A stretch of DNA of 42,477 bases from VBAS01 sp035318985. GTDB lineage: Bacteria; Bacteroidota; Bacteroidia; Chitinophagales; Chitinophagaceae. The stretch lies in assembly GCA_035318985.1 (NCBI GenBank), contig DATHDP010000084.1, positions 1 to 42,477 on the forward strand. The letters are read 5' to 3'. Positions 7,429 to 15,367 of the stretch are shown here, one piece after another (the stretch's first letter is position 1; each line of letters opens with the position of its first letter). Below the pieces are notes generated by a model. The model did no database searches, was not told the DNA's origin, and saw only the letters and a program-made list of their open reading frames with translations. The position numbers and the translations under genes were made by a program.

Positions 7429-7776
7429 ATGTCATCATTAGTTAAAGAATTTAATGATTACCGCAGCCGGATGAATGAGGTGATCCTTAGTAAGAACAAT
7501 CTTGTGATGAAAAGGCTTTGGAACCTTGACACCAACACGTACGAAAACGGTGCCCTGGATACAAAGACGAAAGAAATGCTCGGTTTGGTTGCCAGCATGG
7601 TCCTTCGTTGCGACGATTGTATCAAATATCACCTAGGGAAATGCCATGAACTAGGAATAACAACAGCTCAGATGTACGAGATCTTTGCTGTAGCGAATAT
7701 CGTTGGCGGTACAATTGTGATTCCACATACCCGTCGGGCTGCTGAGTATTGGGATGAATTGGGAAATAACGAATAA
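7429..7776 (+). CDS. Carboxymuconolactone decarboxylase (AhpD-like) family protein
   Basis: 115 residues from the ATG at 7429. The family core is the helical CMD fold with the redox motif CDDCIKYHLGKCHELG (C-x-x-C followed by His four residues later), as in AhpD, where the two cysteines and the His act in peroxidase recycling. The sequence GALDTKTKEMLGLVASMVLRC before it and MYEIFAVANIVGGT after it fit the fold. The likely role is a thiol-based antioxidant or alkylhydroperoxidase-type activity, but no AhpC partner is adjacent. It is followed by korB on the same strand, which has its own promoter. Confidence 0.87.
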   Translation: MSSLVKEFNDYRSRMNEVILSKNNLVMKRLWNLDTNTYENGALDTKTKEMLGLVASMVLRCDDCIKYHLGKCHELGITTAQMYEIFAVANIVGGTIVIPHTRRAAEYWDELGNNE

Positions 7777-7823
7777 TTAAGGGTTTGATTGATAAAAATC
7801 AGCTTCAATAGCTTTGAAAACCC

Positions 7824-7853
7824 TTGCTTCCTATCCGTTATTCTTTAAATTTG
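7824..7853 (+). promoter_or_regulatory. Bacteroidota promoter of korB
   Basis: TTG at 7824-7826 (CTTG, three of four with TTTG), 19-nt spacer, then TAAATTTG at 7846-7853, an exact TAnnTTTG match. The ATG at 7869 follows 15 nt after the -7 element. This argues against the upstream TTG at 7824 as a translation start. Confidence 0.6.
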
Positions 7854-7868
7854 CATCAATATTTTTTT

Positions 7869-8897
7869 ATGAGTGAAACTACTGTTGCCCCCGCCTTGAC
7901 CTCTAAAGATTTTGCAACCGACCAGGAAGTACGCTGGTGTCCTGGTTGTGGTGATTATTCTATTCTTGCACAAGTGCAAAAGGTAATGCCAACACTTGGT
8001 ATACCCCGTGAGAACATTGTGATCATTTCAGGTATCGGGTGCAGTAGCCGTTTTCCCTATTACATGAATACTTATGGAATGCACTCAATCCATGGAAGAG
8101 CTACTGCAGTTGCAAGCGGATTGAAAGCTTCAAGACCTGAACTGAGTGTTTGGATAGTGACTGGTGATGGCGACAGCTTGAGTATTGGCGGTAATCACAC
8201 GATACATTTATTACGCAGAAATTTTGATGTAAATATTCTTTTGTTCAATAACCAGATCTATGGTTTAACGAAAGGACAATATTCTCCAACATCAGAAGAA
8301 AATAAGGTGACAAAATCGACTCCTTATGGAAGTATCGATCATCCTTTTAACCCGCTGGCACTTGCAATGGGCGCCGATGGAACATTTGTGGCAAGAACAA
8401 TGGACCGTGATCCGAAACATTTGCAGGCAATGTTGCTTCGTGCCAATGCACACAAAGGAGCTTCTTTCCTTGAGATCTACCAGAACTGTAACATATTTAA
8501 TGACGGAGCTTTTGAAATGTTTACCGAAAAAGGATCAAAAGCAGCTGAAACATTGTTCCTTGAACAAGGCCAGCCATTGACTTTTGGAGCAAACAAAGAA
8601 AAAGGGATAAAGCTCGATGGCTTTACACCCAAAGTTGTAAATCTTGCAGATGGTCATAGCGCTGATGATCTTTGGGTGCATGATGAAAAAGATATTTACA
8701 AAGCGCAGATACTTGTCCGCATTTTTGATAATCCAAGCATTGAAGGTCATTTACCAAGACCATTCGGTGTCTTTTATCAAACAGATCGTTCGTGCTACGA
8801 AAATGTAATGGAGCAACAAATAAAAGATGCGAAAGCAAAAAAGCCGGCTGATCTTGATAAACTTTTAAGAGGAAATGAAGTGTGGGTGATCAACTAA
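7869..8897 (+). CDS. korB: 2-oxoacid:ferredoxin oxidoreductase, beta subunit
   Basis: Thiamine-pyrophosphate-binding beta subunit of a 2-oxoglutarate (or related 2-oxoacid):ferredoxin/acceptor oxidoreductase; the complex oxidatively decarboxylates the 2-oxoacid to acyl-CoA and CO2. 342 residues from the ATG at 7869. Visible motifs: WCPGCGDYSIL (23-33), GIGCSSRFPYY, GRATAVASGLK, and the TPP/Mg motif GDGDSLSIGG (99-108) with NN at 127-128. The C-terminal region (LPRPFGVFYQ) is typical of the KorB group. The alpha subunit usually lies immediately upstream, but here the neighbours are unrelated. It converges with the cupin gene; the two reading frames overlap by 8 bp. Confidence 0.92.
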   Translation: MSETTVAPALTSKDFATDQEVRWCPGCGDYSILAQVQKVMPTLGIPRENIVIISGIGCSSRFPYYMNTYGMHSIHGRATAVASGLKASRPELSVWIVTGDGDSLSIGGNHTIHLLRRNFDVNILLFNNQIYGLTKGQYSPTSEENKVTKSTPYGSIDHPFNPLALAMGADGTFVARTMDRDPKHLQAMLLRANAHKGASFLEIYQNCNIFNDGAFEMFTEKGSKAAETLFLEQGQPLTFGANKEKGIKLDGFTPKVVNLADGHSADDLWVHDEKDIYKAQILVRIFDNPSIEGHLPRPFGVFYQTDRSCYENVMEQQIKDAKAKKPADLDKLLRGNEVWVIN

Positions 8898-9783
8898 GTG
8901 TAACTGGTTTTCTTAATTCTCTGTCGGCATTTTCAAAAACCTTTTTCTTCTTTCTTTCATACCACCAGATGGGTGCAGTCTTTTTCATTACTGTATCAAT
9001 GCTGCGCATTCCGAAGATGTTCCAGGCGCCTCTCATTTTCCCCGCTAGCGATGGTTGTAGTGCTCTTAAACTCATCGCAAACCCACTGTCAAGATATTCC
9101 ATATGATGCCACCAGCCTGCAGGCATAAATAAAGTATCCCCATGATCCAGGATAGCCTCTTGTCCTTGTGCAAGTTTCAAAGCAGGAAATTTCTCATAAT
9201 CAGGGCTGCCGTTTTGCATATAGTAATTTGAAAAATCAGCTAATGACAGAACTTCATAAGGCTTGCGGTAGAGTTTATATTGTTCTTCAAAGGGAAATAA
9301 TAAAACTCTTTTTCTGCCGGCAAACTGTGTATGTAAAATATTGGAAAGATCAATATCAAAATGCATGTGAGTAATGGAAGTGGCGCCCCCTGTGAAAAGC
9401 ATCGGGTATTTTTTTACAAAACCTTTCATCATATGCTCGGGCCATGTAAAATCATTTATCAATTGTGGCGCATGATCAAAAATGTTGAATAAAAAAATTC
9501 GCCAGGCCGCGGGTCCCTGGCTTATCATATCTATGTATTCGCCGAATGTTTTGTAATCATCCGCTTTATTTATTGGAGTATAAGCATCACTTTTTATATT
9601 GTTATAAAGCGGAACTTGTTTGTCGCCTACCAATTGTTTAAAATAATCCCAGTTCCATTTTGTGTAAGCAGGCCATTGATGCGAGAGGTCCCTAATGATA
9701 ACCGGCAAATTCTTATCGTAGAATTCATTTTTGAAATCTTCCGGCGAAATCGTATCAACAACAGGAAGTGGCCTTAATTGCAT
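8890..9783 (-). CDS. Cupin-like/JmjC-domain protein (Cupin_8)
   Basis: 297 residues from the ATG at 9783. It carries the Fe(II)/2-oxoglutarate JmjC fold: N-terminal P-V-I-I-R segment (NLPVIIRDLSHQWPAYTKW), the metal motif HMHFDID, LLFPFEEQYKLY, and the second metal histidine in LFMPAGWWHHMEY. The HxD...H triad looks intact. Related enzymes hydroxylate protein residues or small molecules; the substrate is unknown. Its promoter has an exact -7 element at 9799-9806; the TTG at 9801 that would extend the frame is inside that element. It converges with korB with an 8-bp overlap. Confidence 0.88.
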   Translation of the reverse strand: MQLRPLPVVDTISPEDFKNEFYDKNLPVIIRDLSHQWPAYTKWNWDYFKQLVGDKQVPLYNNIKSDAYTPINKADDYKTFGEYIDMISQGPAAWRIFLFNIFDHAPQLINDFTWPEHMMKGFVKKYPMLFTGGATSITHMHFDIDLSNILHTQFAGRKRVLLFPFEEQYKLYRKPYEVLSLADFSNYYMQNGSPDYEKFPALKLAQGQEAILDHGDTLFMPAGWWHHMEYLDSGFAMSLRALQPSLAGKMRGAWNIFGMRSIDTVMKKTAPIWWYERKKKKVFENADRELRKPVTLS

Positions 9784-9798
9784 GCAGAACAATTTTGA

Positions 9799-9806
9799 CA
9801 AAGATA
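9799..9806 (-). promoter_or_regulatory. Bacteroidota -7 element for the cupin gene
   Basis: Minus-strand TATCTTTG, exact TAnnTTTG, 15 nt before the ATG at 9783. A possible -33 GTTG lies at 9830-9833 with a 23-nt spacer. Confidence 0.55.
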
Positions 9807-9883
9807 TAGACGGACATCATACAGCTTGTCAACTAACTGATAAAATTTGCAAATGCGGTTAATTGATAGTTAATTGATTAGTG

Positions 9884-10498
9884 TTAAGGGAGAGTTTCTT
9901 TTGCAAAAAGCTCGGGCTGCTCAGTAAAAAGCTTCCAACTTTTACGATGATATTTGCATACACCATGTTCATCAAGAGCTTTTCGATGTTCAGGAGTTCC
10001 ATATCCTTTATTGCTAGCCCAATTATAGTGAGGGAATTCTTCATGAAGTTTTTTCATATACTCATCACGGTAAGTTTTAGCAAGGATACTTGCCGCTGCA
10101 ATTGATGCATAAATACCATCGCCTTTTATGATACAACGATGAGGAAGTCTTTTATACTTGACAAAATAATTTCCATCGATCAATAGCAATTGAGGCTTTG
10201 GCTTTAGTTGGGTAACGGAAATATGCATTGCTTTTATCGATGCCTGTAAAATATTGATGCGGTCGATCTCATCATGGCTAATGCTGGCAACAGCAAAACT
10301 GATCGCTTCTTTTTCTATAACGATCCTTAATTCATTTCTTTCCTCTTCGGTCAGTTGCTTTGAATCATTCAGTAATGGATGAAAAAAATCCCTGGGAAGA
10401 ATAACAGCTGATGCAAATACAGGTCCTGCAAAGCAGCCACGTCCGGCTTCATCGCAACCGGCTTCAGTTAATTGGTCCTGGTAAAAAGGGGTTAGCAT
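9884..10498 (-). CDS. rnhB: Ribonuclease HII
   Basis: Endonuclease that cleaves the RNA strand of RNA-DNA hybrids and excises single ribonucleotides from DNA. 204 residues from the ATG at 10498, normal for the family. The catalytic acids are visible: DEAGRG (Asp16, Glu17), LLIDGN (Asp108) and IIKGDG (Asp127), followed by ASIAAASILAKTYRD and the C-terminal NKGYGTPEHRKALDEHG. A 31-residue extension to 10591 would start inside the divergent ctaA promoter and its ATG region and is rejected. Divergent from ctaA, with 72 bp between start codons. Confidence 0.96.
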   Translation of the reverse strand: MLTPFYQDQLTEAGCDEAGRGCFAGPVFASAVILPRDFFHPLLNDSKQLTEEERNELRIVIEKEAISFAVASISHDEIDRINILQASIKAMHISVTQLKPKPQLLLIDGNYFVKYKRLPHRCIIKGDGIYASIAAASILAKTYRDEYMKKLHEEFPHYNWASNKGYGTPEHRKALDEHGVCKYHRKSWKLFTEQPELFAKETLP

Positions 10499-10555
10499 TT
10501 TGTGAGGTTGTACAAATATCGCAGAACAAATATTATTTTCAGCGACTCTAGCAAC

Positions 10556-10563
10556 TAACTTTG
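10556..10563 (+). promoter_or_regulatory. Bacteroidota -7 element for ctaA, near-leaderless
   Basis: TAACTTTG, exact TAnnTTTG, ends only 7 nt before the ATG at 10571. Transcription would begin at or next to the start codon, predicting a leaderless or nearly leaderless mRNA. The -33 region is weak. Confidence 0.5.
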
Positions 10564-10570
10564 CGCCGCA

Positions 10571-11650
10571 ATGCCAGAAATTTTTCCACAAAAAACTTCT
10601 CAGAAGGAGTCCTTACGGACAAGAGCTGTAGCCATTTGGTTAATAATAGGCCTTGCTATGCTGATCATTCAAATTTTATTAGGGGGTGTTACACGTCTTA
10701 CGGGTTCGGGGCTTTCTATTACTGAATGGAATGTAGTTACAGGAACGCTGCCACCACTGAATGAACAAAAATGGATCGAAGAATTTAATAAATATAAACA
10801 GACCCCGCAGTTTTTAATTCTCAACTCGGATTTTACATTGCAAGATTTTAAATCCATTTTTTTCTGGGAATGGTTTCATCGCTTTTGGGCAAGATTGATC
10901 GGGGTAGTATTTGCAATTCCGTTTTTCATTTTTCTTTTTCAAAAGAGATTCAAAGATGAAATGATAAAACCATTGATCATTCTTTTTCTGCTCGGCGCTT
11001 TACAAGGGGCTGTCGGATGGATCATGGTTGCAAGTGGCTTAACAGGAGATGCTATTTACGTAAAGCCAACAAAACTGATGCTACATTTTGTATTAGCATT
11101 AGGATTGCTTTGTTATACATTTTGGTTTGCATTGCAATTATTAGTGCCCAATGAAAAAAGGATCGTTAACCGGTCATTAAAGAATTTTACATGGTTAATA
11201 ATTGGAGGGTTGATATTACAATTAGCATTTGGTGCATTAATGGCAGGACATAAAGCGGCGACTGTTGCGCCTACCTGGCCGGATATTAACGGCACCTTTA
11301 TTCCGGCTAAAATGTTTTCTCCTGATGGATTATTGAATTTGATTGAGAACAACATCACCATTCACTTTTTTCACCGGTCTCTTGCTTATATTCTTTTTAT
11401 ACTTATTCTTATCTGGACATGGAAAGCTGTTAAGATGAATGGCAGCAAATTATTCTTAAAAACGAGATGGCTCCCTTTTTTACTCGTAACTACACAAGTT
11501 TTTCTTGGTGTTTTTTCCGTTCTTACAAGTATTCAAATAGTGCCGAACCATTGGGGAATATTTGAATGGTTAGCACAGTTTCATCAATTAATTGCAATGT
11601 TCCTGTTATTATCACTTATTTGGATGACCTACCTTATAAAAAGTAAATAG
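10571..11650 (+). CDS. ctaA: Heme A synthase (COX15/CtaA family)
   Basis: Inner-membrane enzyme converting heme O to heme A for cytochrome c oxidase. 359 residues with about eight membrane helices, normal for the COX15-type. The family signatures are clear: GGVTRLTGSGLSITEWNVVTG near the N terminus, FWEWFHRFWARLIG (heme-ligand His), QGAVGWIMVASGL, then in the second half HFVLALGLL, AGHKAATVAPTWPDING, IHFFHRSLAYIL and AQFHQL with further ligand histidines. The long N-terminal GxGxSxxxW region groups it with Bacteroidota and alphaproteobacterial enzymes. The heme O synthase gene is not in this window. Confidence 0.95.
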   Translation: MPEIFPQKTSQKESLRTRAVAIWLIIGLAMLIIQILLGGVTRLTGSGLSITEWNVVTGTLPPLNEQKWIEEFNKYKQTPQFLILNSDFTLQDFKSIFFWEWFHRFWARLIGVVFAIPFFIFLFQKRFKDEMIKPLIILFLLGALQGAVGWIMVASGLTGDAIYVKPTKLMLHFVLALGLLCYTFWFALQLLVPNEKRIVNRSLKNFTWLIIGGLILQLAFGALMAGHKAATVAPTWPDINGTFIPAKMFSPDGLLNLIENNITIHFFHRSLAYILFILILIWTWKAVKMNGSKLFLKTRWLPFLLVTTQVFLGVFSVLTSIQIVPNHWGIFEWLAQFHQLIAMFLLLSLIWMTYLIKSK

Positions 11651-11716
11651 CAGTTACTTTGAAATAACCCCGGTTTAATATTAATTTTAAGAAAATAAAT
11701 AGTCTCTCCTTTACTT

Positions 11717-13972
11717 ATGAAAGCCTGGCTTCGCGGATTCTTTTATTCTTTTCCAGTTCAACTGTTGTTTCTGCATTTCAGAAAATACCAGGTGTTACTT
11801 ATTTTCTGGTTTGTTTTGTTTAGCACTATCAATGGCACTTTCATGAAAAGCTTTGGTGCCGATTCACTTTATCTGGCACCGGAATATCTTGGCAATGTAA
11901 ATGCGCTTGGGGCCGCTATCGTCGGCATTGCTATTGGAATGTTTATCATGAGCTGGAACATTGCCAGTTTTATTTTACTCAGTCGCCACTTCAGGTTTTT
12001 AGCAGCAACCACCAATCCGTTTTTAAGGTATTGTATAAACAACTTTGTAATACCCGCAGCATTTTTAATTTTTTATTTTATTAAGGCCTGGCAGTTTATC
12101 AGGTACAAAGAACTTATTCCCACGGGCGAATATTTAATGTTAGCTGGTGGTTTTTTGTTGGGGTTAATATTAATACTCTTTATTTCGTTCATTTATTTTT
12201 TCAGAGCTGATCGTTCTATTTACCGCCGGATGATGCCAGTGATAAGAAACCCGAAAGATTATATTAGGCATTTAAAGCCCGGTGAATTGCCACCAAGCGA
12301 ATCAAAGATCATTAAAGTGGAATGGTATCTTGAAACACCGATGTCTGTAAAAAAAACAAGAGATGTTTCTCACTATACCCGTGATTTTATTGAAAATATT
12401 TTTAAACGCCACCACTTTGCCGCGGTGCTTTCTGTATTTGCCGCCTTTTTATTTTTGATCGGTATCGGTTTTTTGCAAGACTCTGCTTTTTTTCAAATAC
12501 CCGCCGCAGCAAGTATCACGGTTTTTTTTGCAATACTTATCGGGGTGGCTGGCGCCTTTACCTATTTTTTACAAAGCTGGAGTGTTCCCTATCTTCTTGG
12601 TTTAATAATCATCCTTAATCTTTTCTATACATGGAATTGGATCGATCCGAGAAATAAAGCTTTTGGTTTAAATTATTCTAATACTAAAGAACGACCTGCC
12701 TATACCCGGGAACATATACTGGCGATGGCATCAACAAAAAATATTTCTGATGATAGCCTGAACATGATCCATGTGCTGGAAAACTGGAAAAGAAAACAAG
12801 GAGAGGAAAAACCATTGTTCGTCGTTATTAATACAAGTGGTGGGGGACATCGGAGTGCAACGTTTACAATGAGTATTCTTCAAAGACTCGATAGTATTAC
12901 CAATGGGGATATGATGAAAAAAACCTTTCTCATCACCGGAGCATCGGGCGGAATGATCGGTGCTTCTTATTTCCGGGAATTATACTTGCGTAAGCAAAAA
13001 GGAGAGAAAATTCATTTGCAGGACAAAAAATATGTTGATGATATTGCTGGTGATCTTTTGAATCCTTTGTTCTCATCTTTTGTAGCAAGAGATCTTATTT
13101 CACCATCATTGAAATTTGAGGTTGGTCCTTATATATATGTAAAAGACAGGGCTTATTCTTTTGAGTCAAAATTGAATAAGAACACAAACGGTTTTTTAAA
13201 TAAGCAATTGAGGGATTATAAGGAGGATGAAACAAATGCGACCATTCCCCTTGCGTTTTATAATTCGGTTGTTTCAAGGGATAGCAGGAAAATGATCATC
13301 AGCACACAGCCAGTAAGATTTATGATGCGTAGTCGTTATGACTCTACATCGCTTCCTGAAATGGATCCTGATGTTATTGACTTTACTTCTTTTTTTGAAA
13401 AACAAGACCCTTTTAATATAAGAATATTGACCGCCTTGCGAATGAATGCAACATTTCCTATTGTATTGCCCAATGTATGGCTGCCTTCTGAACCGGTAAT
13501 TGACGTAATGGATGCGGGGCTAAGAGATAATTACGGGCAAGAAACCGGTTTGCGGTTCCTTGAATTTTTTGATGACTGGATAAGTCAAAATACAAGTGGT
13601 GTGCTGATCATTCAATTAAGAGATCGTCCGTCTGGTGGATGGGATTATCCTTATGTTACTGAAAATATAGGCGATCATGCTACTAAACCTTTCCTGATGC
13701 TGCAGCATAATTGGTTTAAAACAATGGAATATTTTCAGAATGACTTGCTGAGTTATTATACACAACATGCAGAACATAAGATCAACAAGGTCACTTTTCA
13801 ATATGCAACAGAAAAACAGGAAGATAAAGCTGCATTGAATTTTCATCTTACACAAAGAGAAAAGAAGAACATAATGAGCTCGCCAGATTTTTTATTTAAC
13901 AAAGAAAGTTTTGACAAAGTGGTTAACCTGCTCAACAAAAAGGATTCTTTAGTTACTAAACCGGCTGAATAA
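11717..13972 (+). CDS. Patatin-like phospholipase with N-terminal membrane domain
   Basis: A 751-residue protein in two parts. Residues 1-305 hold about six to eight membrane helices in two clusters (25-165 and 232-305), separated by a soluble stretch. Residues 360-700 form a patatin domain: glycine-rich oxyanion hole TSGGGHRS (373-380), nucleophile motif GASGG with Ser410, and the catalytic dyad Asp599 in VMDAGLRDNYG. Patatins hydrolyse acyl chains from phospholipids. The catalytic residues look intact, so it should be an integral-membrane lipase with a cytoplasmic catalytic domain. It converges on a lipid-kinase gene and the two frames overlap by 17 bp. Confidence 0.88.
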   Translation: MKAWLRGFFYSFPVQLLFLHFRKYQVLLIFWFVLFSTINGTFMKSFGADSLYLAPEYLGNVNALGAAIVGIAIGMFIMSWNIASFILLSRHFRFLAATTNPFLRYCINNFVIPAAFLIFYFIKAWQFIRYKELIPTGEYLMLAGGFLLGLILILFISFIYFFRADRSIYRRMMPVIRNPKDYIRHLKPGELPPSESKIIKVEWYLETPMSVKKTRDVSHYTRDFIENIFKRHHFAAVLSVFAAFLFLIGIGFLQDSAFFQIPAAASITVFFAILIGVAGAFTYFLQSWSVPYLLGLIIILNLFYTWNWIDPRNKAFGLNYSNTKERPAYTREHILAMASTKNISDDSLNMIHVLENWKRKQGEEKPLFVVINTSGGGHRSATFTMSILQRLDSITNGDMMKKTFLITGASGGMIGASYFRELYLRKQKGEKIHLQDKKYVDDIAGDLLNPLFSSFVARDLISPSLKFEVGPYIYVKDRAYSFESKLNKNTNGFLNKQLRDYKEDETNATIPLAFYNSVVSRDSRKMIISTQPVRFMMRSRYDSTSLPEMDPDVIDFTSFFEKQDPFNIRILTALRMNATFPIVLPNVWLPSEPVIDVMDAGLRDNYGQETGLRFLEFFDDWISQNTSGVLIIQLRDRPSGGWDYPYVTENIGDHATKPFLMLQHNWFKTMEYFQNDLLSYYTQHAEHKINKVTFQYATEKQEDKAALNFHLTQREKKNIMSSPDFLFNKESFDKVVNLLNKKDSLVTKPAE

Positions 13973-14858
13973 GTTTAAAACATTTCTTCTTTATTTCAAC
14001 CACAAGTTTGCCAGGTGTTTCAGCAGGATCGCCATCGATATGCAAAGGAGCTTGTGAATGATTAATGATCTCGATCTTATCAGTTTGAAAATAAATAACA
14101 CCACTTTTTTTTGTTATTATGGATGAAGCCTCCATCACGTTCCAACCCGCCATTTGTTTTAATGTTTGCAAAACAAAGCTTACTTTATTCTGGGCAGTTA
14201 CAATTACAATATCGAGTAAGCCATCGGATAAACTTGCTTTTGGTGCAATGGTAAAATTATTTCCAAACTGGTTGCTGTTAGCAATGCTGATGAAAAACGC
14301 ATCTGTGTCGATCTTCACTTTATCAAACTTCAATTCAAATCGAAATGGATTTATAGAAAAAAAATTTTTCAGTGTCAGTTGTGCATAGGTCATCAGCCCT
14401 CTTTTTGGATGATCAGCAAATTCATGCGCCACCTTTGCGTCAAACCCAAGACCGGCTAACATACAGGCAAAACGATCATTGACAAAAAACCCATCGATCG
14501 CAGATGCCTTTCCATTAAAAATTATATCAAGGGCTTTAGCCGGTTGTTTTAAGATCTTTGCTGTATGCGCCAATCCATTTCCCGATCCGCATGGAATGAT
14601 ACCAAAGTTTATATTTTCATTTAACAGGCTGCCGACCACATTGCTAATAGTGCCATCTCCACCGGCAATTACTATATCACTGATCTTTTCTTCTTTTATA
14701 ATTGAATGAAGGAAAGAATAATTCCCATCAGCCACTGAAGGGAAGACAGAATAAGGAATACCTCTTTCTTTTGTTTTTGCTTCAACAAATTGTTGAAGAG
14801 CACTTTTGGACTTTGTTCCAGAAATGGGATTGATGACGTAAATGATCTTTCGGCTCAT
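13956..14858 (-). CDS. Diacylglycerol kinase family (YegS/DgkB-like) lipid kinase
   Basis: 300 residues from the ATG at 14858. The DAGK catalytic domain is visible: INPISGTKSKS at the N terminus, the nucleotide motif GGDGTISNVV, then IPCGSGNGLAHT. The C-terminal beta-rich domain ends in HIDGDPAETPGKLVVEIKKK. Enzymes of this family phosphorylate diacylglycerol or related lipids, or sphingoid bases; the substrate cannot be told here. Its ATG overlaps the TGA of the small secreted protein gene upstream (ATGA), a classic translational-coupling arrangement. The GTG at 14876 that extends the frame is rejected for that reason. Confidence 0.92.
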   Translation of the reverse strand: MSRKIIYVINPISGTKSKSALQQFVEAKTKERGIPYSVFPSVADGNYSFLHSIIKEEKISDIVIAGGDGTISNVVGSLLNENINFGIIPCGSGNGLAHTAKILKQPAKALDIIFNGKASAIDGFFVNDRFACMLAGLGFDAKVAHEFADHPKRGLMTYAQLTLKNFFSINPFRFELKFDKVKIDTDAFFISIANSNQFGNNFTIAPKASLSDGLLDIVIVTAQNKVSFVLQTLKQMAGWNVMEASSIITKKSGVIYFQTDKIEIINHSQAPLHIDGDPAETPGKLVVEIKKKCFKLIQPV

Positions 14859-15289
14859 CGTGTATATAATGTACACAAAAGTAGGCGTCGAACACGAACC
14901 GTAGCTGCGACTGCAGGATCTTTTGGAATAGCCCAGCTATATACTCTTACTTTTTGCCGGCCTTCCATGATGCCTGCAATTTCAGAATTATGTATTTGCA
15001 GGAAAAGAGTATTGTTATATTCTCTTATGGGTTTGTCTGTGGAATCATAAAAAGCAATGGTGCGTATCCATTCTGCCTGCTCCGCAGCAGGTTTAAATTC
15101 GATAACAACAAAGCCCGGTCCCTCCAAAAACCGGTTCAAAAGCAAAACCCTTCTTTCGTCAGAAGTTTCTTTTTTATTATTAAAAGAACTCACCTCTTTT
15201 CGGTTTTGATAGATCTCCCATTTATCATAGGATTGTGCCTGTACAGTTGCAGAAAATAAGATCAACGTATATAAAAGTAGTTTCGCCAT
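14855..15289 (-). CDS. Small secreted protein of unknown function
   Basis: 144 residues. A clear signal peptide (MAKLLLYTLILFSATVQAQS) suggests a periplasmic or exported protein. The mature part contains YDKWEIYQNRKEVSSFNNKK, RVLLLNRFLEGPGFVVIEF, a positively charged C terminus and no recognised motif. The alternating pattern suggests a small beta-rich domain. It lies between fabH (78 bp upstream) and the lipid kinase (4-bp ATGA overlap downstream) on the same strand, so it is probably made together with them. That context hints at a lipid or envelope role, but the sequence itself does not show one. Confidence 0.75.
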   Translation of the reverse strand: MAKLLLYTLILFSATVQAQSYDKWEIYQNRKEVSSFNNKKETSDERRVLLLNRFLEGPGFVVIEFKPAAEQAEWIRTIAFYDSTDKPIREYNNTLFLQIHNSEIAGIMEGRQKVRVYSWAIPKDPAVAATVRVRRLLLCTLYTR

Positions 15290-15367
15290 TGTTTGTAACA
15301 GTTAAAACGAAGTTCGGGGAAAAAACGTTGCATTAATAAATTTACTAAAATCACATTTTTATCTATC

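Noticed and set aside
10499..10591. Extended start of RNase HII at 10591
   Set aside because: It would run through the divergent ctaA promoter and start codon; the family N terminus fits the ATG at 10498.
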